The notes: a model not told the origin generated them from the sequence alone. 64,000 bases of DNA from Symsagittifera roscoffensis (GCF_963678635.1 NC_087062.1:17285789-17349788), one strand, 5' to 3'. Positions 44,606-57,079 are shown, numbered from the stretch's first letter. Made by a program: numbers and translations.

Positions 44606-44739
44606 TTTATCCTAAGAGTTCATCACGCTGCCCGTCTTTTTAATTTTGTCAGGAAGTTATATTTGACAGTGAAGTTCAAATAGTTGATAATTTCGCCTCA
44701 TGAGATAATTGAAGTTTGAAATTAATCTTTAATGAGACT

Positions 44740-45075
44740 TTCATCTGAAAACCAGAAGCGTATGCTGAAAATTTTTGAGTTGGGTTTCAAAAAATTTTCG
44801 AACGCTTCATTGAAACTTTTTATAGAAGAAGTTGACACCTACCAAAATTATTTTAGACTCTCTTTTGGGACGTTTTGACCAAGAAACTGCGGTTTTTCGG
44901 CGCGCGCTGTCTCCTCAAAATTAGTGCAAATTGATACCAAAGGCGTTTTTTTAAACATAGGGTTGGTCGGCTAGAAGTTTATGTCAAAAGGGGAGACTTT
45001 GGAAAATCTTGGCAGCTTAAGTTCAACAAGGTTGTCGCTCCCCCTTCCTTCAGAAAGCATCTGCTGCCTACTATG
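44740..45075 (+). mobile_element. hAT-like repeat fragment
   Basis: TTTTGACCAAGAAA, CGGCGCGCGCT, CTCAAAA, TACCAAAGGCG and GGCAGCTTAAGT follow the order seen at 36600-36850. The GGCGCGCGCT word is shared exactly with 36727-36736. Confidence 0.5.
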
Positions 45076-46539
45076 TGTATGTATAAATGGAGATAATTGA
45101 AGGAAATAAAACTCGGATGAACTCCAATATTTGGTACACGCATTCTCTGTCAGCGTGGGTTAAATTGGCTTCAAGGTCGAAGACAAGGTGCGATCGAACC
45201 GAAAACAAGTTCTAAAAAAAACGGTTGCATATTCTGATTGCTTGAATCCTGGATTTATCTCCGAAGAAGCGCGAGGCGACAGCAATTTTTTGAATTTTCA
45301 CTTTGAAGAGGAAGTTTATAAGAGCCTTTGAACTAAAAAAAAAAGTTTTTTTTTGTCCTTCCTCGTGCATAAATTTTTTTTCAATAGGTAAACTTTCATT
45401 GATGCAAAAAACGTAAGTTATAGTTTTTCGAAATCTCACAACAAGAAACTTCAGACATAGTACCGAAAGTTAAACTAATTTTAAATTATTTTGAAGAGTA
45501 TAGAAAACATTAAAAATCTCTACAATAGCACCAAATCTACAAAAAAAACATAATAACAAAACATGAAGACAGTCATGAGACCGAAACAAAATTAATTTAA
45601 AATTGTTGTGAGAAAGTTATGATATCAAGTCAACCAATTTTACAGCAGGCCCAAAACCAACCGCACAGAAAGTAAGTCTTGAAAAGAAGCATTATGAACT
45701 ACCTATTCACACCATACCCAATCTGTTCTCTTAAGGAGTCACAGAGATACGGATCATAGATTATGTTGTTGAACTTGCCAAATGAAAACTAAGCTGTGCG
45801 AAAAAAAGAATACTGAAAATAGCCACAAAAAGTCAATGTAGAAAAACACGATTTTTGGATCCGCCTTGTCAAACATCCGAAGTTGTGAGATATCTTCATA
45901 ATAATGTGACGTTAAGTATTTGTTAACACAAGATATAGTTCAGTTAGCTGATTCCAATTTAGCCGACTCTCAATAACCAGCTCTAATTTTATTTTTGTGA
46001 CCTACCTTCTATGGCAAGCTTTCAATACGTTGGAGCGACTGCGGCGTTCACTGTTAATTCGACCAATACAGCATCTCTTAAGCAAACCTTAGAAATCGAA
46101 TAATTGCCCTATTTTTTGAATAATGTCAAATACTTGCCCTAGTAAAGCTGTTTTTCGGATGTTGTAGCTTTTTTGATTTTCGAATGTTTGACATACCAGC
46201 ACAGTAACCGCAATTTTCATTTGAAAAAACGAAAATGAAATGCAAATTGTAGCAAATGCTGCTTGCTTAAATATTGCAAGGTGTAAAGAACTGGTAAACG
46301 ATTTATATTAACAATTTTTCCGTCCCGGTCTAGATTATCTACAAATATAAAATAAAAAATTTGATAGTTTTTCTATTGAGTCGTAAAGCGCTGATCCGAC
46401 AAAACCAAAATCCTGGAAAGCTTTTCCCGAATTTGTACAGCTTGTGTTTGACGCTACTGATTCAACAAATCAAAATAAACATATACAAATACATATACAT
46501 TTGCTTCCGATTAATTTTGTCCTGTTCTGGGCTTTTGAA
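45076..46539. other. AT-rich spacer, nothing recognised
   Basis: No gene or shared repeat recognised. Confidence 0.4.
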
Positions 46540-46852
46540 AAGTAAATTGCCAATTTGGTCATGTTCTTGACTAAATTATGCTAGCTTTGAAGAATTTATT
46601 CATAATGCTGAGAATGTACCACGAGTTATTTTTGTGTGACAAATTATCCCGCACAAAACAATCATTCCAAATTGAAATGAGGCTAGCTAATCGGTCGTAT
46701 TTATTTCGTACAACTCAAATTTGATTTTTGAAATTGTAAAACGATAGATTTTCAATATTTTTTTTTCCCAAAAACTATTCAATATGGATTAAGGGGCAGT
46801 CGGAACATTCAGAGCTTTGCCTTGCTATACGAGCTGTCTCTTTTATGTGTTT
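46540..46852 (+). mobile_element. Helentron-like element, 5'-truncated
   Basis: It enters within the body (ATTGCCAATTTGGTCATG), keeps GAGGCTAGCTAATCGGTCGT, and ends GGGGCAGTCGGAACATTCAG, AGCTTTGCCTTG and ATACGAGCTGTCT. The 3' hairpin has decayed by two bases. Confidence 0.7.
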
Positions 46853-48221
46853 GTTACTTATTTCAAATATACTCTGATTGAATTTTTGGAAATTGAGTTG
46901 TGGTAATACCAAATTTAATGAGGACAGTATTTACTGAGTCTGAGTTCTATCGCTAAATTATCGAGACTATAACTTTTCTTCACCAAGAAAACTATCTAAA
47001 AATTATTTCATAACGCTATTTAAGACTGGAAATTTGTATAAGCAAATCGAAATCTGAATTTTACAAAATGGCAATTTAAATTTCGAAAAAATAATACGAT
47101 GCGGTAGAAAGATCTATATTTAGCACCTTTCATGCTACAAAGTTGCATGTAAGTATTGTGTACTTCTTATTTGAAATATGTGAATTAGAAAAACATCACA
47201 GAAAAAATCTTATTAATTGTCCTCAACTTGAAGAAAAAAAACATTTTTTTTGAAAACTTCAACAGAGATGAAAAAACATTGACAAATATAAATTGGAGTT
47301 GGAAAAACTTCAAAGTGAAACCTATTAGTTTTCAACAATAAAAATTAAAACAACCTTATATTCTCAACAAAAAGAAATAAAATTTTGATTAAAAAACGGT
47401 AATTGGAAAAACAGCAATAGAAAAGATCCAAAATAAGTTATTGTAAACCTTAAAAAATTACCCTCCGAAAATTAGCTTTCAAGAAAAAAATTTGCCAAAA
47501 AGAAACAGAGAGACTGTTTTCTTTTCCATTTCTTTACAGACAAATAAATGTTTTGTTTGTTGATTTCTTTGAGCTTATATATAGAAAAAAAAACAGCTTA
47601 AGCAGCATACATGTTGTGGAAAAGGTTGAGAGAAAAAAGATCAAAATAAAAATAAGCAAGAGTTTAAATCTGCTACTTTGACACAAGTAGTGCTAGAAAG
47701 ACCACGCATTGAAAAAATTTTAATTCAAATCCGTATCAAAAGAATTCCGAAAACAACTTCTCAACAGCATCATATTCGCAACAATTGAAGAAGATTAATA
47801 GACCAGAGTTTAAGCAGTCTGAAACTCGAGTAACTCTTAAACCGAAAAAAAGCGACTTAGAGAAGAAGAATTTCCGCACTCGCCCGCTATCTATAAAAAT
47901 ATCAACAACTAACAAACAGATTTAGACCACCTTGAATTGGCCATTTGAAGTGAAAAAGATAGCTGGTTGCTGCACATGGAAATTTCCGATTCCAGTTATA
48001 TTGCTAAAAAATGAAAAACTTCAAAATGAGATTTTTGAGCGAAAAAGCCTTGACTAGACTCAAATTAACTACCACCTGTACTGCAATAAGACCTGTACAC
48101 TGATGCTGGTTGAATGAACATGAACTGAGGCTGGTAGCCATTCGCATCTCATAAAATATGGCTCAGAACTGAACAAACATTGTTTTCCACAAGACAGAGA
48201 GCTGAATAGTCATATGAACCA
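46853..48221. other. AT-rich spacer, nothing recognised
   Basis: A-rich sequence with no frame above background and no repeat recognised. Confidence 0.4.
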
Positions 48222-48722
48222 ATTATTGTTCCGACTTTCGAAGAAAACGGAATATTTATGCTCGGTGTGGTTTTTTGATTCAGTCAATTTTCACCGCTCA
48301 AAAAAATAATTTTCAACAAAAATTTTTTATTCATCATTGAAGATATCGACTTCCTGAGTTCAAATGTAAAAAGATATTTCAACTCCGTTTATTTTTTTTG
48401 TAAAAATATGGGGGTTTGAGAATTGCCAAATTTTCCATGTTATGGACTAGATTATGCGCGTTTTGAAGCGTTTATTCATAATGCTAAGAGCGTAACGCGA
48501 ATTATTTATTCGTGGCGAATTATCCCGCACAACAAAATCGTTCCATTTTGAATTGAGGCTAGCTAATTGGTCGTATTAATTTTGTACGAATCAAAATTTT
48601 ACACTTAGATATTGTCCAAATTGTATATGTTTTCAATATTTTTTTCCACAAAAACCATTCGATATGAATTAAGGGACAGTCGGAACAATCAGGGCTTTGC
48701 CCTGATATACGAGCAGTCTTGT
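48222..48722 (+). mobile_element. Helentron-like (HINE-type) element, reference copy
   Basis: The best preserved copy, about 500 bases. The 5' end is TTATTGTTCCGACTTTCGAA. Its inverted form AGTCGGAACAAT lies at 48678-48689, directly before the perfect hairpin TCAGGGC-TTT-GCCCTGA (48690-48706), and the element ends ACGAGCAGTCTTGTT. A 5' terminal sequence repeated inverted just inside a 3' hairpin is the layout of non-autonomous Helentrons. No frame of its own; the autonomous helper is not in the window. Confidence 0.75.
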
Positions 48723-48922
48723 TGGTAATTAACCTTAGCTCGCTGCAAAACAAAATTTGTTTACATGCGCAATTTTATACTTGAATACTTACATGCATCC
48801 TTTACTGTTCCGGTTTTCGTAAAAAAAGGAATGTTATGCCCGCACTGTTGCGATAGATAATAATCAATTAAATTGTCATTTTATAGTCAGTATCTATAAA
48901 ACTGCAAAAAAATCGATTAAGT

Positions 48923-49005
48923 CCATTAAAAATGGATTATAATCATAATATTTTTTAAATCATTATAATCCATTATAATAGATTATAATTGATTATAATG
49001 TGTTT
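48923..49005. repeat. Short GATTATAAT cluster
   Basis: GGATTATAATCATAAT, CATTATAATCCATTATAAT and GATTATAATTGATTATAAT. It is the same family as the larger field at 62.2-63.1 kb. Confidence 0.8.
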
Positions 49006-50479
49006 TTGAGAAGAAATTATGAGTTTTGCAAGTTTTTTTTCAAAGTTATCCCGTTTCCTGTTTCGCGCAGTTGCTACTTTTTACGTTTCATAAACTTTTA
49101 CTTTTCGCGTAAAATTTTGTTTATTTAAGTTTTTTCTACTTTTTCTATACTGCGTAAGTTCCAACGCCTCTATAAACAACCCCTTCCTCAGTTTACCCCC
49201 TCCCCCCACCCAGTTTACCCCTCCTCAGTTCATCCCCCCATCGAATAGAAAAAAAGTTCTTTGAATTTTTTCTATTTTTTTTTTCAAAAAGTTTTTGTAT
49301 TTATTTTTCGAGGAAAACTGTTGTCAAATATATCTAAATTTAGTCTATCTAGCAAAACAATTAATTAAGTTCTGTTTATTTTGCGATTACACATTTTTAA
49401 TCTGATTTTAAGTTACTTTTTCCATTTTAATTTTGGTCGGGACATTCTGTTTAACTTGCACAGCAACGAGCTATCGGTGTTTCTTTTGAGCCCGGCTGAG
49501 ACGATCAGACTATTTACTTTTGGCATGTACGAAGACATAACATAAACTCTATGCCAACTGCACACGACTGTAGTAGACTGAGATTGATTGCGATTTAATT
49601 ATTAAGCCAGTTGAATTTACCACTCTTAACTAATTTGCCCAAAAAATGTAATAAAACATCTGTGGTTTTTTTTTGGTTCTACACCCACTAAATATCCATA
49701 TACGAAAATGAAAACTTTTTTTTTAAGAAAATTGGCTCGATTTTACTGAGAAATGCTGGGCTGATATCCTGAGCGTTGAATCGAATTAAAAAAATATGCA
49801 CAAAACACGAATTAAATGAAATTAAAAACGCATTTTGGCTCATGTTTATGAAAAGAAGAGAAAAGCCAGTTTAAAGCTGAATTTAGTAAACTGCATCCTT
49901 TTGACCAGTGGTTTATTACTGTCTTGCCTTTTTTAGTGATATCGATCCGACTTAGTTTTCATTTTGAATTTTAATTTTGATTTTTCTCCATTTATAGGGG
50001 TAACCAAAAAAGACCCAATCTGTGAGCAAAATTTTAACACATCATGTGAAGATTATTGAATGGAAAAATCGAGTATCGAGATTCTAATAATTCGGTTACT
50101 TTGATTTTATCGACAAAAATAACGCTTGATTTTATCGACAATTATAAGACAAGCAAATAGTCTTCTTTGCGGCCGCAGGTGGCTCCAATTCAACCGCATC
50201 GAAGCCAAAAAAATAATTCAGTTCAGAGTACTAAGCTTAGATCAAACCACAAAGCAAACGCAGTGATCTAGAACAGATGTCTTTGAAATTTAACATTTTT
50301 GACAGAAAAAAAAGCTAAATACTGAAAGCCTATGTGAACAATGATTAATTTAGCTCAATTGACTTATTGGATCATTAGATTTTATGACATCTTGTACATG
50401 TTTGGATTTTGTTTCTAAGATTTTACGTTTCTTACATTGTGCATCTACTTTTATTTCCCCCAATAAGCTTGCCGAACAA
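49006..50479. other. AT-rich spacer, nothing recognised
   Basis: C-rich patch CCCCCTCCCCCCACCCAG at 49194-49211. Otherwise no gene or shared repeat. Confidence 0.4.
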
Positions 50480-51490
50480 CATTCTGCCTTCTTTGACTAG
50501 AGTTTTTCAGGGCTCAGGAGTCTTTTTATCCCTTTTGTAGTTTGAGTTTTTCGGTGGGTGAGATATTTGAGAAAGGGGTCTGTCTAACTTGAGTCCGAAG
50601 ATTTAGTGGAGGGTTTTGGTTAGATGGTAGTAGTGTATTTTGTATAGCGACTGGTGGGTGGATTTTGCAGTCTGTAGAGTCAGAGGAGAAGAGAGTGACA
50701 GAACACCCTGAAAGGGAGAGACCTAGGTAAGGTTTTTCAAAAAAATAATAACCAAGAACTATTGAGAGAGATCCGAAGAAAGATCCAATATTTGTACCTT
50801 GTGCGTAAAAATGGAAGTAATCGGCATAGGAGATAAAGCCTAAGATCCTTGGGGTGGGTGATTATTTTACATAAAATTTGAAGAAAGTGGGGGGATCCCT
50901 GAGGTACTCCACTGCGATTTATTTTAGCTTTCGAAAGGGGGTTCCTGAAAATAGTTCGGCACATAGCACCACTTAAGTAGTGTCATAGCCAGTGGCACAT
51001 TGGATTTGGAAGGGGGCAGTTGTTAGATACGTATTTCCGAGTGTGCTTGATTAACACAATTGAAGGCTTCTGGAAGATCTAGGGCTGCTACTAGTGTTCA
51101 GTCTGGGAGTCATTTTTAGCTTATTAAAATGGGAATTTGATTTATCGAGGGACGTAAAAACACTGATTGTAGGTTGGAGAGGTTGTAAGCCATGCTGTTG
51201 GTCTTTGAAGACAAGATGCGTGATGATTTCCCGGGTCGAGGTCCCAGACTCCTTTCCAGACTTTGAGGGTCGCACCGCATCCGGATATAGACCCAAATTG
51301 CATTGTCGCGCCGAGAGTTTGAGTCTGGAAAGTCTGGACATGAGTCACGCCGTGGGCCGCAAAAGTCTGGACATACCAAAATTTTGGAACGATATAATGT
51401 TGATATAAAGTTGAAAGTTGAAAAATTTTGTCGTTTTTGTGCTTTCATTGGCAGTACGGAGGGCAGCATTTGTATTCTTGATAGTTTTGT
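50480..51490 (-). pseudogene. LINE reverse transcriptase, copy 1
   Basis: On the - strand ALDLPEAFNCVNQ (about 51090-51052) matches the non-LTR reverse transcriptase motif with the first catalytic Asp, and RSGVPQGS follows at about 50916-50893. The catalytic pair reads YADY at about 50830-50814, so the second Asp is lost. Stops and frameshifts separate the motifs. Non-LTR reverse transcriptases copy element RNA at the target site; this one cannot. Confidence 0.85.
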
Positions 51491-51534
51491 ATGATTGTGC
51501 TAGCCGCATGGGATCATGCTGGGGCCGCGTATTG

Positions 51535-52200
51535 GAGAACTACTCTACTTATTTTAGCAGAGTTTGCCTGCTTCGACTATAGTTTTGCAGTGCTCAGGCG
51601 CTTTTGTTTCCTTTTACGTAGTTTGAGTTTTACGTTGGGTGAATTATTTGAGAAAAGGGTCTTGTCTAACTTGAGTCCGAAGATTTTGTGGGGGGTTTTG
51701 GTCAGGTGGTAGTAGTGTATTTTGTATAGCGACTGCTGGGTGAAAATTGCAGTCAGTAGAGTCAGAGGAGAAGAGAGTGACAGAACACCCTGAAAGGGAG
51801 AGACGTAGGTAAGGTTTTTCAAAAAAAAAAAGAACCCAGAACAATTGAGAGAGGTTCGAAGAAAAATCCAGTATTTGTAACCTTGCGTATAAAAATGGAA
51901 GTCATCGGCATAGGAGATAAAGCCTAAGCTCCTTGGGGCGTGGGTTATTTTTTTTACACATATTTTTAATTTCGAAGAGTGTGAGGGGATTATTGATCCC
52001 TGAGGTACTCCACTGCGCTTTATTTTAGGTGGTCCCTGAAAATGGTTCGGCACATACTACCACTTAAGTGTATTCGTAGCCAGTGGCACATTGGATTTGG
52101 AAGAGGGAAGTTGTTAGATAAGTATTTCAGCGTGTGCTTGATTATTACAATTGAAGGCTTCTGGAAGATCTAGGGCTGCTACTAGTGTTCTGTCGGGGAA
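51535..52200 (-). pseudogene. LINE reverse transcriptase, copy 2
   Basis: The longest frame of the cluster: 158 codons on the - strand, 52053-51577. It keeps SGVPQGS (about 52014-51994) and an intact YADD (51912-51901). The first catalytic motif (about 52180) is outside this frame. The C-terminal part is Lys-rich and has no endonuclease. Confidence 0.88.
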
Positions 52201-53000
52201 TCAATTTTAGTTTAAAAAAATGGGAATTTGAGAAAAGAGTCCGAGAATTTTTTGAGGGGACTTTGGTTAGGTGGTAGTAGTGTATTTTATATAGCGACTG
52301 ATGGGTGGCTTTTTCAGTCAGTAGAGTCAGAGGAGAAGAGAGTGACAGAACACCCTGAAAAGGAGAGACCTTGGTAAGGATTTTCAAAGAAAAAAAATAG
52401 AACCAAGATCAACTTAGAGAGATCCGAAAAAAGATCCAATATTTGTACCTAGTGTATAAATGAGGAAGTCATCGGCATAGGAAAAAAATCTATGCTACTT
52501 GGGGTGTGGGTGATTAATTTACATAAATTTTGAAGAGTGTGGTGGGATTATTGATCACTGAGGTACTCCACTGCGCTTTACTCTACCTTTCGAAAGGTGG
52601 TCTCAGAAAAAAGTTCGGCATATACTTCCACTTAAGTATTTGTTTAGCCAGCGGTACATTAGATTTGTATGAGGGGAGTTGTGAAATTAGTAATTCAGGG
52701 TGTGCTTGATCAACTCAATTAAATGCTTCTGGAAGATCTAGGGCCGCTACAAAATTTCTGTCTGAGAGTCAGTTTAAGTATTAAAAATTGGAGTTGTAAG
52801 AGCAATGAGCGACGTAAGAATGAAAGACGTAAGAGCACTGAGTGTAGGTTGGAGAGAGTGTAAGCCATTCTGTTGGTCGTTGAGGACAAGATGCGTATTG
52901 AACATGGGATTTCTATGGGCTTCAGTTTTTCATTGACTGGGATAAAAAGTGGGATGAGAGGATATAAAGCTGACAGAGTACGGTTTTTCTGCTTTTACCT
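52201..53000 (-). pseudogene. LINE reverse transcriptase, copy 3
   Basis: YADD is present (52479-52468), but the SGVPQ motif runs into a TGA in place of Gly (about 52555-52575). The upstream motif GTAGCGGCCCTAGATC is at about 52750-52735. At its 3' end it is fused to copy 2 inside the sequence that follows the catalytic domain. Confidence 0.8.
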
Positions 53001-54350
53001 GATGATTTTACTGTCCCATTTCTTCATATTGAACCGCATTTTTTCCTATTGAACTTTTATGCGTACTCGAAATCAGTATCATAAGTTTTTCAAACGTTTG
53101 AAAATAAGCCTATCTGAATCGACTGTATGCGAAATCAAAATAAATTTCATACGGCTCTGTACTTCCTCAGTTTGAAAATGGGGTGCGTGATCAATTGTGA
53201 GAAATTTTGCACCAAAAAAATTTGACGGGCGTTTTTTGGCGTATTTTTTTTTAAGGTGCGTATGAGTCACAAAAGTTTGCCAACTTTGGCTCTTGGATTA
53301 GATGATGATACGATTTCTTGCCAAGTCTCATCATTTTGTCTCTACAGATTTTCGTGGAACTATTGTTGCTTTGGAATGGTATTGGGTCATTTAGTTTTGT
53401 TGAACTTGTTTTCTTTCTTTTTTCGTTGAGAGTTTGGCTTCATCGAGGGTGCAGAGTTTTGTTTTAAACCTGAGAACAGAGAGAATTTAATGTTTTGCCT
53501 GCGTAGCTAGCGGCACATTAGATTGGGAAAATGTTAGTTCTTAAAATAGTTTTTCAGGGTGTGCTTGATTAACATACTTGAAAGTTTTTGGAAGATCTAG
53601 AGCTGCTACTATTGTTCTGTCTAGGGTTCCGTCTTATTTCATCATAATGGGATTTTGATTAATCGAAGGACCTAAAATCGTGAGTGTAGGTTGGAGAGAT
53701 TGCAAGCCATGCTATTGGTCTTTGAGGACAAGATGCGTGATGAAGATGGGATCTCTATGTGCTTCAACTTTGGTTGGCTGGGATTGAAAATGGGATGGGG
53801 CGATATAAAGTTGAAAGAGCACAATTTTTTCAATTTTTTTCTGGGTTTACCTGGTGGTAATACTGTCGCAACTTTCCAGATTGAAATTATTTGCGCGACA
53901 CTTAGAAAAAGGTTGATAACTTTTGTGCGGTACTCGAAATCGGTATCATTTAGATTTTTCAAAAGTGTGAAATTAGGCATATCTGAACTGAACGCACGCT
54001 TAATAAAAAGTCATTTTCATACGGAGATGCTTTTCCTCAGTAAAAACTCGGGTGAATGAGGGGTTTGTGAGAAATTTTGCGCCAATAAAACTGATTGCCG
54101 TTTTTGGCTTTTTTTCAGGTGCATATGAGCCATTAAATTTCGCCAATTTTGGTTCTAGGTTTAAGTAATGATACAAACTCTCACCAAGTCTTCTCATTTT
54201 AATCTCTGCAGAGTTTGGTGATGATAGAATTGTTTTGGGGTGGTTTTGGGTCATTCATTCAGGTTTGTTGCACTTATACTAGTTAGAGATTTGGCTTCAT
54301 CGAGGATGCAGGATTTTGTTTGAACCCCAGAGAAAACTTGATGTTTTGCT
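53001..54350 (-). pseudogene. LINE reverse transcriptase, copy 4 and duplicated upstream region
   Basis: Only the motif upstream of SGVPQGS is present (GTAGCAGCTCTAGATC near 53605-53590); the catalytic half is missing. The flank 53060-53480 is repeated, with differences, at 53930-54330: GTACTCGAAATC, GTATCAT, GAGAAATTTTGC, GGCTTCATCGAGG. The duplicated block is about 860 bases. Confidence 0.75.
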
Positions 54351-55172
54351 GCTTTTTGAAGGTTTTTCGAGAAGTCAATTCCCCCTTTGTATATACAATT
54401 TAGGTCCTTTTTAAGGCCTATTAAGTCGTTAAATTCAAAGAAACTGTTAAATCAATTTAAAGCGGAAGGAAAGAGGTCGGTTACTGTCAGTAGATATGAA
54501 TATGAGAAAAAGCCTGAGGGCCAGTAGCAAGACACTGCATGTGATTTTGAAGCGCAAGTTATGCCAGGGGAAGATGTTTGTTGAGAAGTTGGCGAGCGAG
54601 TTTTGACTTTCGTTCTTAATGGGACGCAAGGGAGTCAGTTATTTCATCGGCGAGCAGGGCACAGCCATAGTCTTCGGTATCTTGGAAACCCTCAAGAGGA
54701 CTTAAGGTCATTTTTGTTTCAGAGTAAAAATTCATCAGAGTCGTTGAGTAAGTCATTAAAGACACTAATTATTATAATTTCTGACTCTAAAGGATTTGGC
54801 TGAGGGGATATGTTTGTTTTATAGGTGCTGATTCAGCACACTGTTAACCCATTTTGCACAACTCTAGAACAAAATATTTTTGGACATTTTACTCCAGGAA
54901 GGAATCAGCAATAATGTCAAGTGAGTACCGCTTCTTTTTGGTTTCTGCACTGTGTATTCTGGAGAAAAAAATGATGCCAACAAAAAAATTACAAAATTTG
55001 ATCATAAAAACATTCCGTTTGTTTTTGTTAAATGGAAACAGTACGCTTGCAGAGCATCTTTCACTTGACTTGAATAAAATAGCAAAAAACTTGAAATAAA
55101 CGAATATTGACAACATATAGCAGAAAACACAATTCGTAATTTTTGATCTGTAATATACCGGTAAGCAGGAGC
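54351..55172. other. Spacer, nothing recognised
   Basis: Frames of 60-81 codons on both strands without motifs. It may still be LINE-derived 5' sequence. Confidence 0.35.
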
Positions 55173-55530
55173 AGATTTAGGCGAGCGGAGGAGGAGGGGC
55201 AGCCCTACCCTTAAAAACTTTGATCCCCCCTCACCAACGAAAGAGTCCCCCCCTTTGGTATTATTTAATGACATCTATTTTCGGCGGCGAATAATCTTAA
55301 AATTAAATATTTTCTAAAGGTCCAAGTTTTTTGGTCAAAACCTTTCAAACGGCGCACAAAAAAGGCGTTTTTGTCTTTTTTTTTAAAAATTGCTTACAAT
55401 GCAGAAAATTTTGTCGAAATAGACAAAATCGGGTCTTATTTTGTTTACGGAAGGTTCCAAAAATCAATTTTGTCGACCTAAAAGTTAGAGAAAAAGGAGA
55501 TTTTTTTTTGAAAATCAATCCACCTGACGC
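55173..55530 (+). mobile_element. hAT-like non-autonomous fragment
   Basis: GAGCAGATTTAGGCGAGCGG, CCCTCACCAACGAAAGAGTC, TTTGGTATTATTTAATGACA and, further on, GGCGTTTTTGTC. It shows the same order as at 12360-12480 and 34035-34190, with the body of the 36.5-37.3 kb copies attached. Confidence 0.55.
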
Positions 55531-55807
55531 TATGTAAAGTACAAAGTGATACATTTTGCATTTCGGTAATTATTGACCAGACTAAATAGCACGCATTAAT
55601 TCAATTTGAGACGATTTCGAAGGCGGGTTATTATTATCCGCTTACGCTTTAATAGCACTAAATATAACACGCTTTAATCGTTCCAAATTTGCCAAAATGG
55701 CAGTTTCTAAACCAACAATGCTACTTTTCTTTGATGTTCTTTGCTGTTTTGGATTCCACGGACAAATAAATAAAACACTGTATGTGCACAAAAGTGCTCC
55801 AAAAACA

Positions 55808-56205
55808 TGCAATTTTGCGGAATCCGCAACAAAATTTGCGGAAAATGGAACAGTTTGTGGAATCTATAGACAAATGATAATATATCTGCTCAGTAGATTG
55901 GAGCCGTCGTGGAATCCGCAACTTTAAGTGGAATCCGCAATTTGTAGACGGAATCAGCAATTTGTAAGCGGATCTCGCAAATTGTATGCGGAATCCGCAA
56001 ATTATAATTGGAATCCTTATAAATTTGCAGAATCCACTTACTTTTGCGGAATACGCTAACATTTGCGGCATCCGGAACAACCAGCTATATTCGATTTTGC
56101 GGAATCCGCAAGAAACTTAATAGCCCCCCGACAAAATTTACGCTACAAATATTTGTACGCGGAGTCCACGGAAAATTTGCAAGTGGAATCCAATTACATT
56201 TTAGA
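55808..56205. repeat. Field of TGCGGAATCCGCA palindromes
   Basis: About a dozen copies of TGCGGAATCCGCA or variants, spaced about 20-35 bases and separated by AT-rich linkers such as AATTTG and ACTTTAAG. TGCGGA-A-TCCGCA is a 13-base palindrome. A lone related stretch is at 10396-10412 in the other orientation. Confidence 0.85.
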
Positions 56206-56344
56206 ACATGTTGAATGACTTGTCTCTGGAATACAAAAACATACAGACACAAAATTGTGCGTCTATCCAGTGCACAATTCAGCCTCGTAATGAGATTATA
56301 ATCACAGGTGAGATATCTTTTTAAAATTTATTGCAGGACAAAAA

Positions 56345-57079
56345 TACAGTGCTGATTTAAATTATCCGGACAAAACGAACAAAACTTGAATTTTCAAACG
56401 CGTTTTTCTCAAATTGGGTTAAGATTAGACAAAAAGTGAAGAGAACAAAAGTTGCTTAGAATTTCACCAGAATTAATATGGTGTCATTTTTTCTCCGAAA
56501 TTCTCAACAAAAATTTTACCCCAAAAATGGGTCATTTTGGCTTTTTTCAATTAATCAAGAATTACGCAGAAACTACTTTGTTAATTGATGAGAAAATTAT
56601 ATCACAGGAAGCCTCTTATGCAGGTCAACAAAGTATAAGAAGGGTTAAATCTCCAAAAACCAGTATAAGAGAAAAAATTATCACTTGATAGTCAATAAAT
56701 GTGATTTTTACCATATAAAACCCAGAAGTTCTGTTTAAAAATAAACTTTAAACAATTTGCGCAAATTTTTGGAGATTTAACCCTTCTTATACTTTGTTGA
56801 GCTGCGTAAGAGGCTTCCTGTGATATAATTTTCTCATCAATTAACAAAGTAGTTTCTGCGTAATTCTTGATTAATTGAAAAAAGCCAAAATGACCCATTT
56901 TTGGGGTAAATTTTTGTTGAGAATTTCGGAGAAAAAATGGCACCATATTAATTCTGGTGAAATTCTAAGCAACTTTTGTTCTCTTCATTTTTTGTCTAAT
57001 CTTAACCCAATTTGAGAAAAACGTGTTTGAAAATTCAAGTTTTGTTCGTTTTGTCCGGATAATTTAAATCAGCACTGTA
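56345..57079. mobile_element. Foldback Tc1/mariner-type MITE
   Basis: Two arms of about 315 bases, 56345-56659 and 56766-57079, are near-identical inverted copies with a 106-base spacer. The outer ends are TA-CAGTGCTGATTTAAATT and its mirror ...CAGCACTG-TA. A TA target duplication and a CAGTGCTG start are typical of Tc1/mariner elements. No transposase. The frames on both strands (56452-56688, 56946-56692) are the same arm read twice. A transcript through it would fold into a long hairpin. Confidence 0.9.

Noticed and set aside
56452-56946. Two similar proteins of about 80 codons on opposite strands
   Set aside because: They are the two arms of the foldback MITE read in mirror image; no conserved domain.
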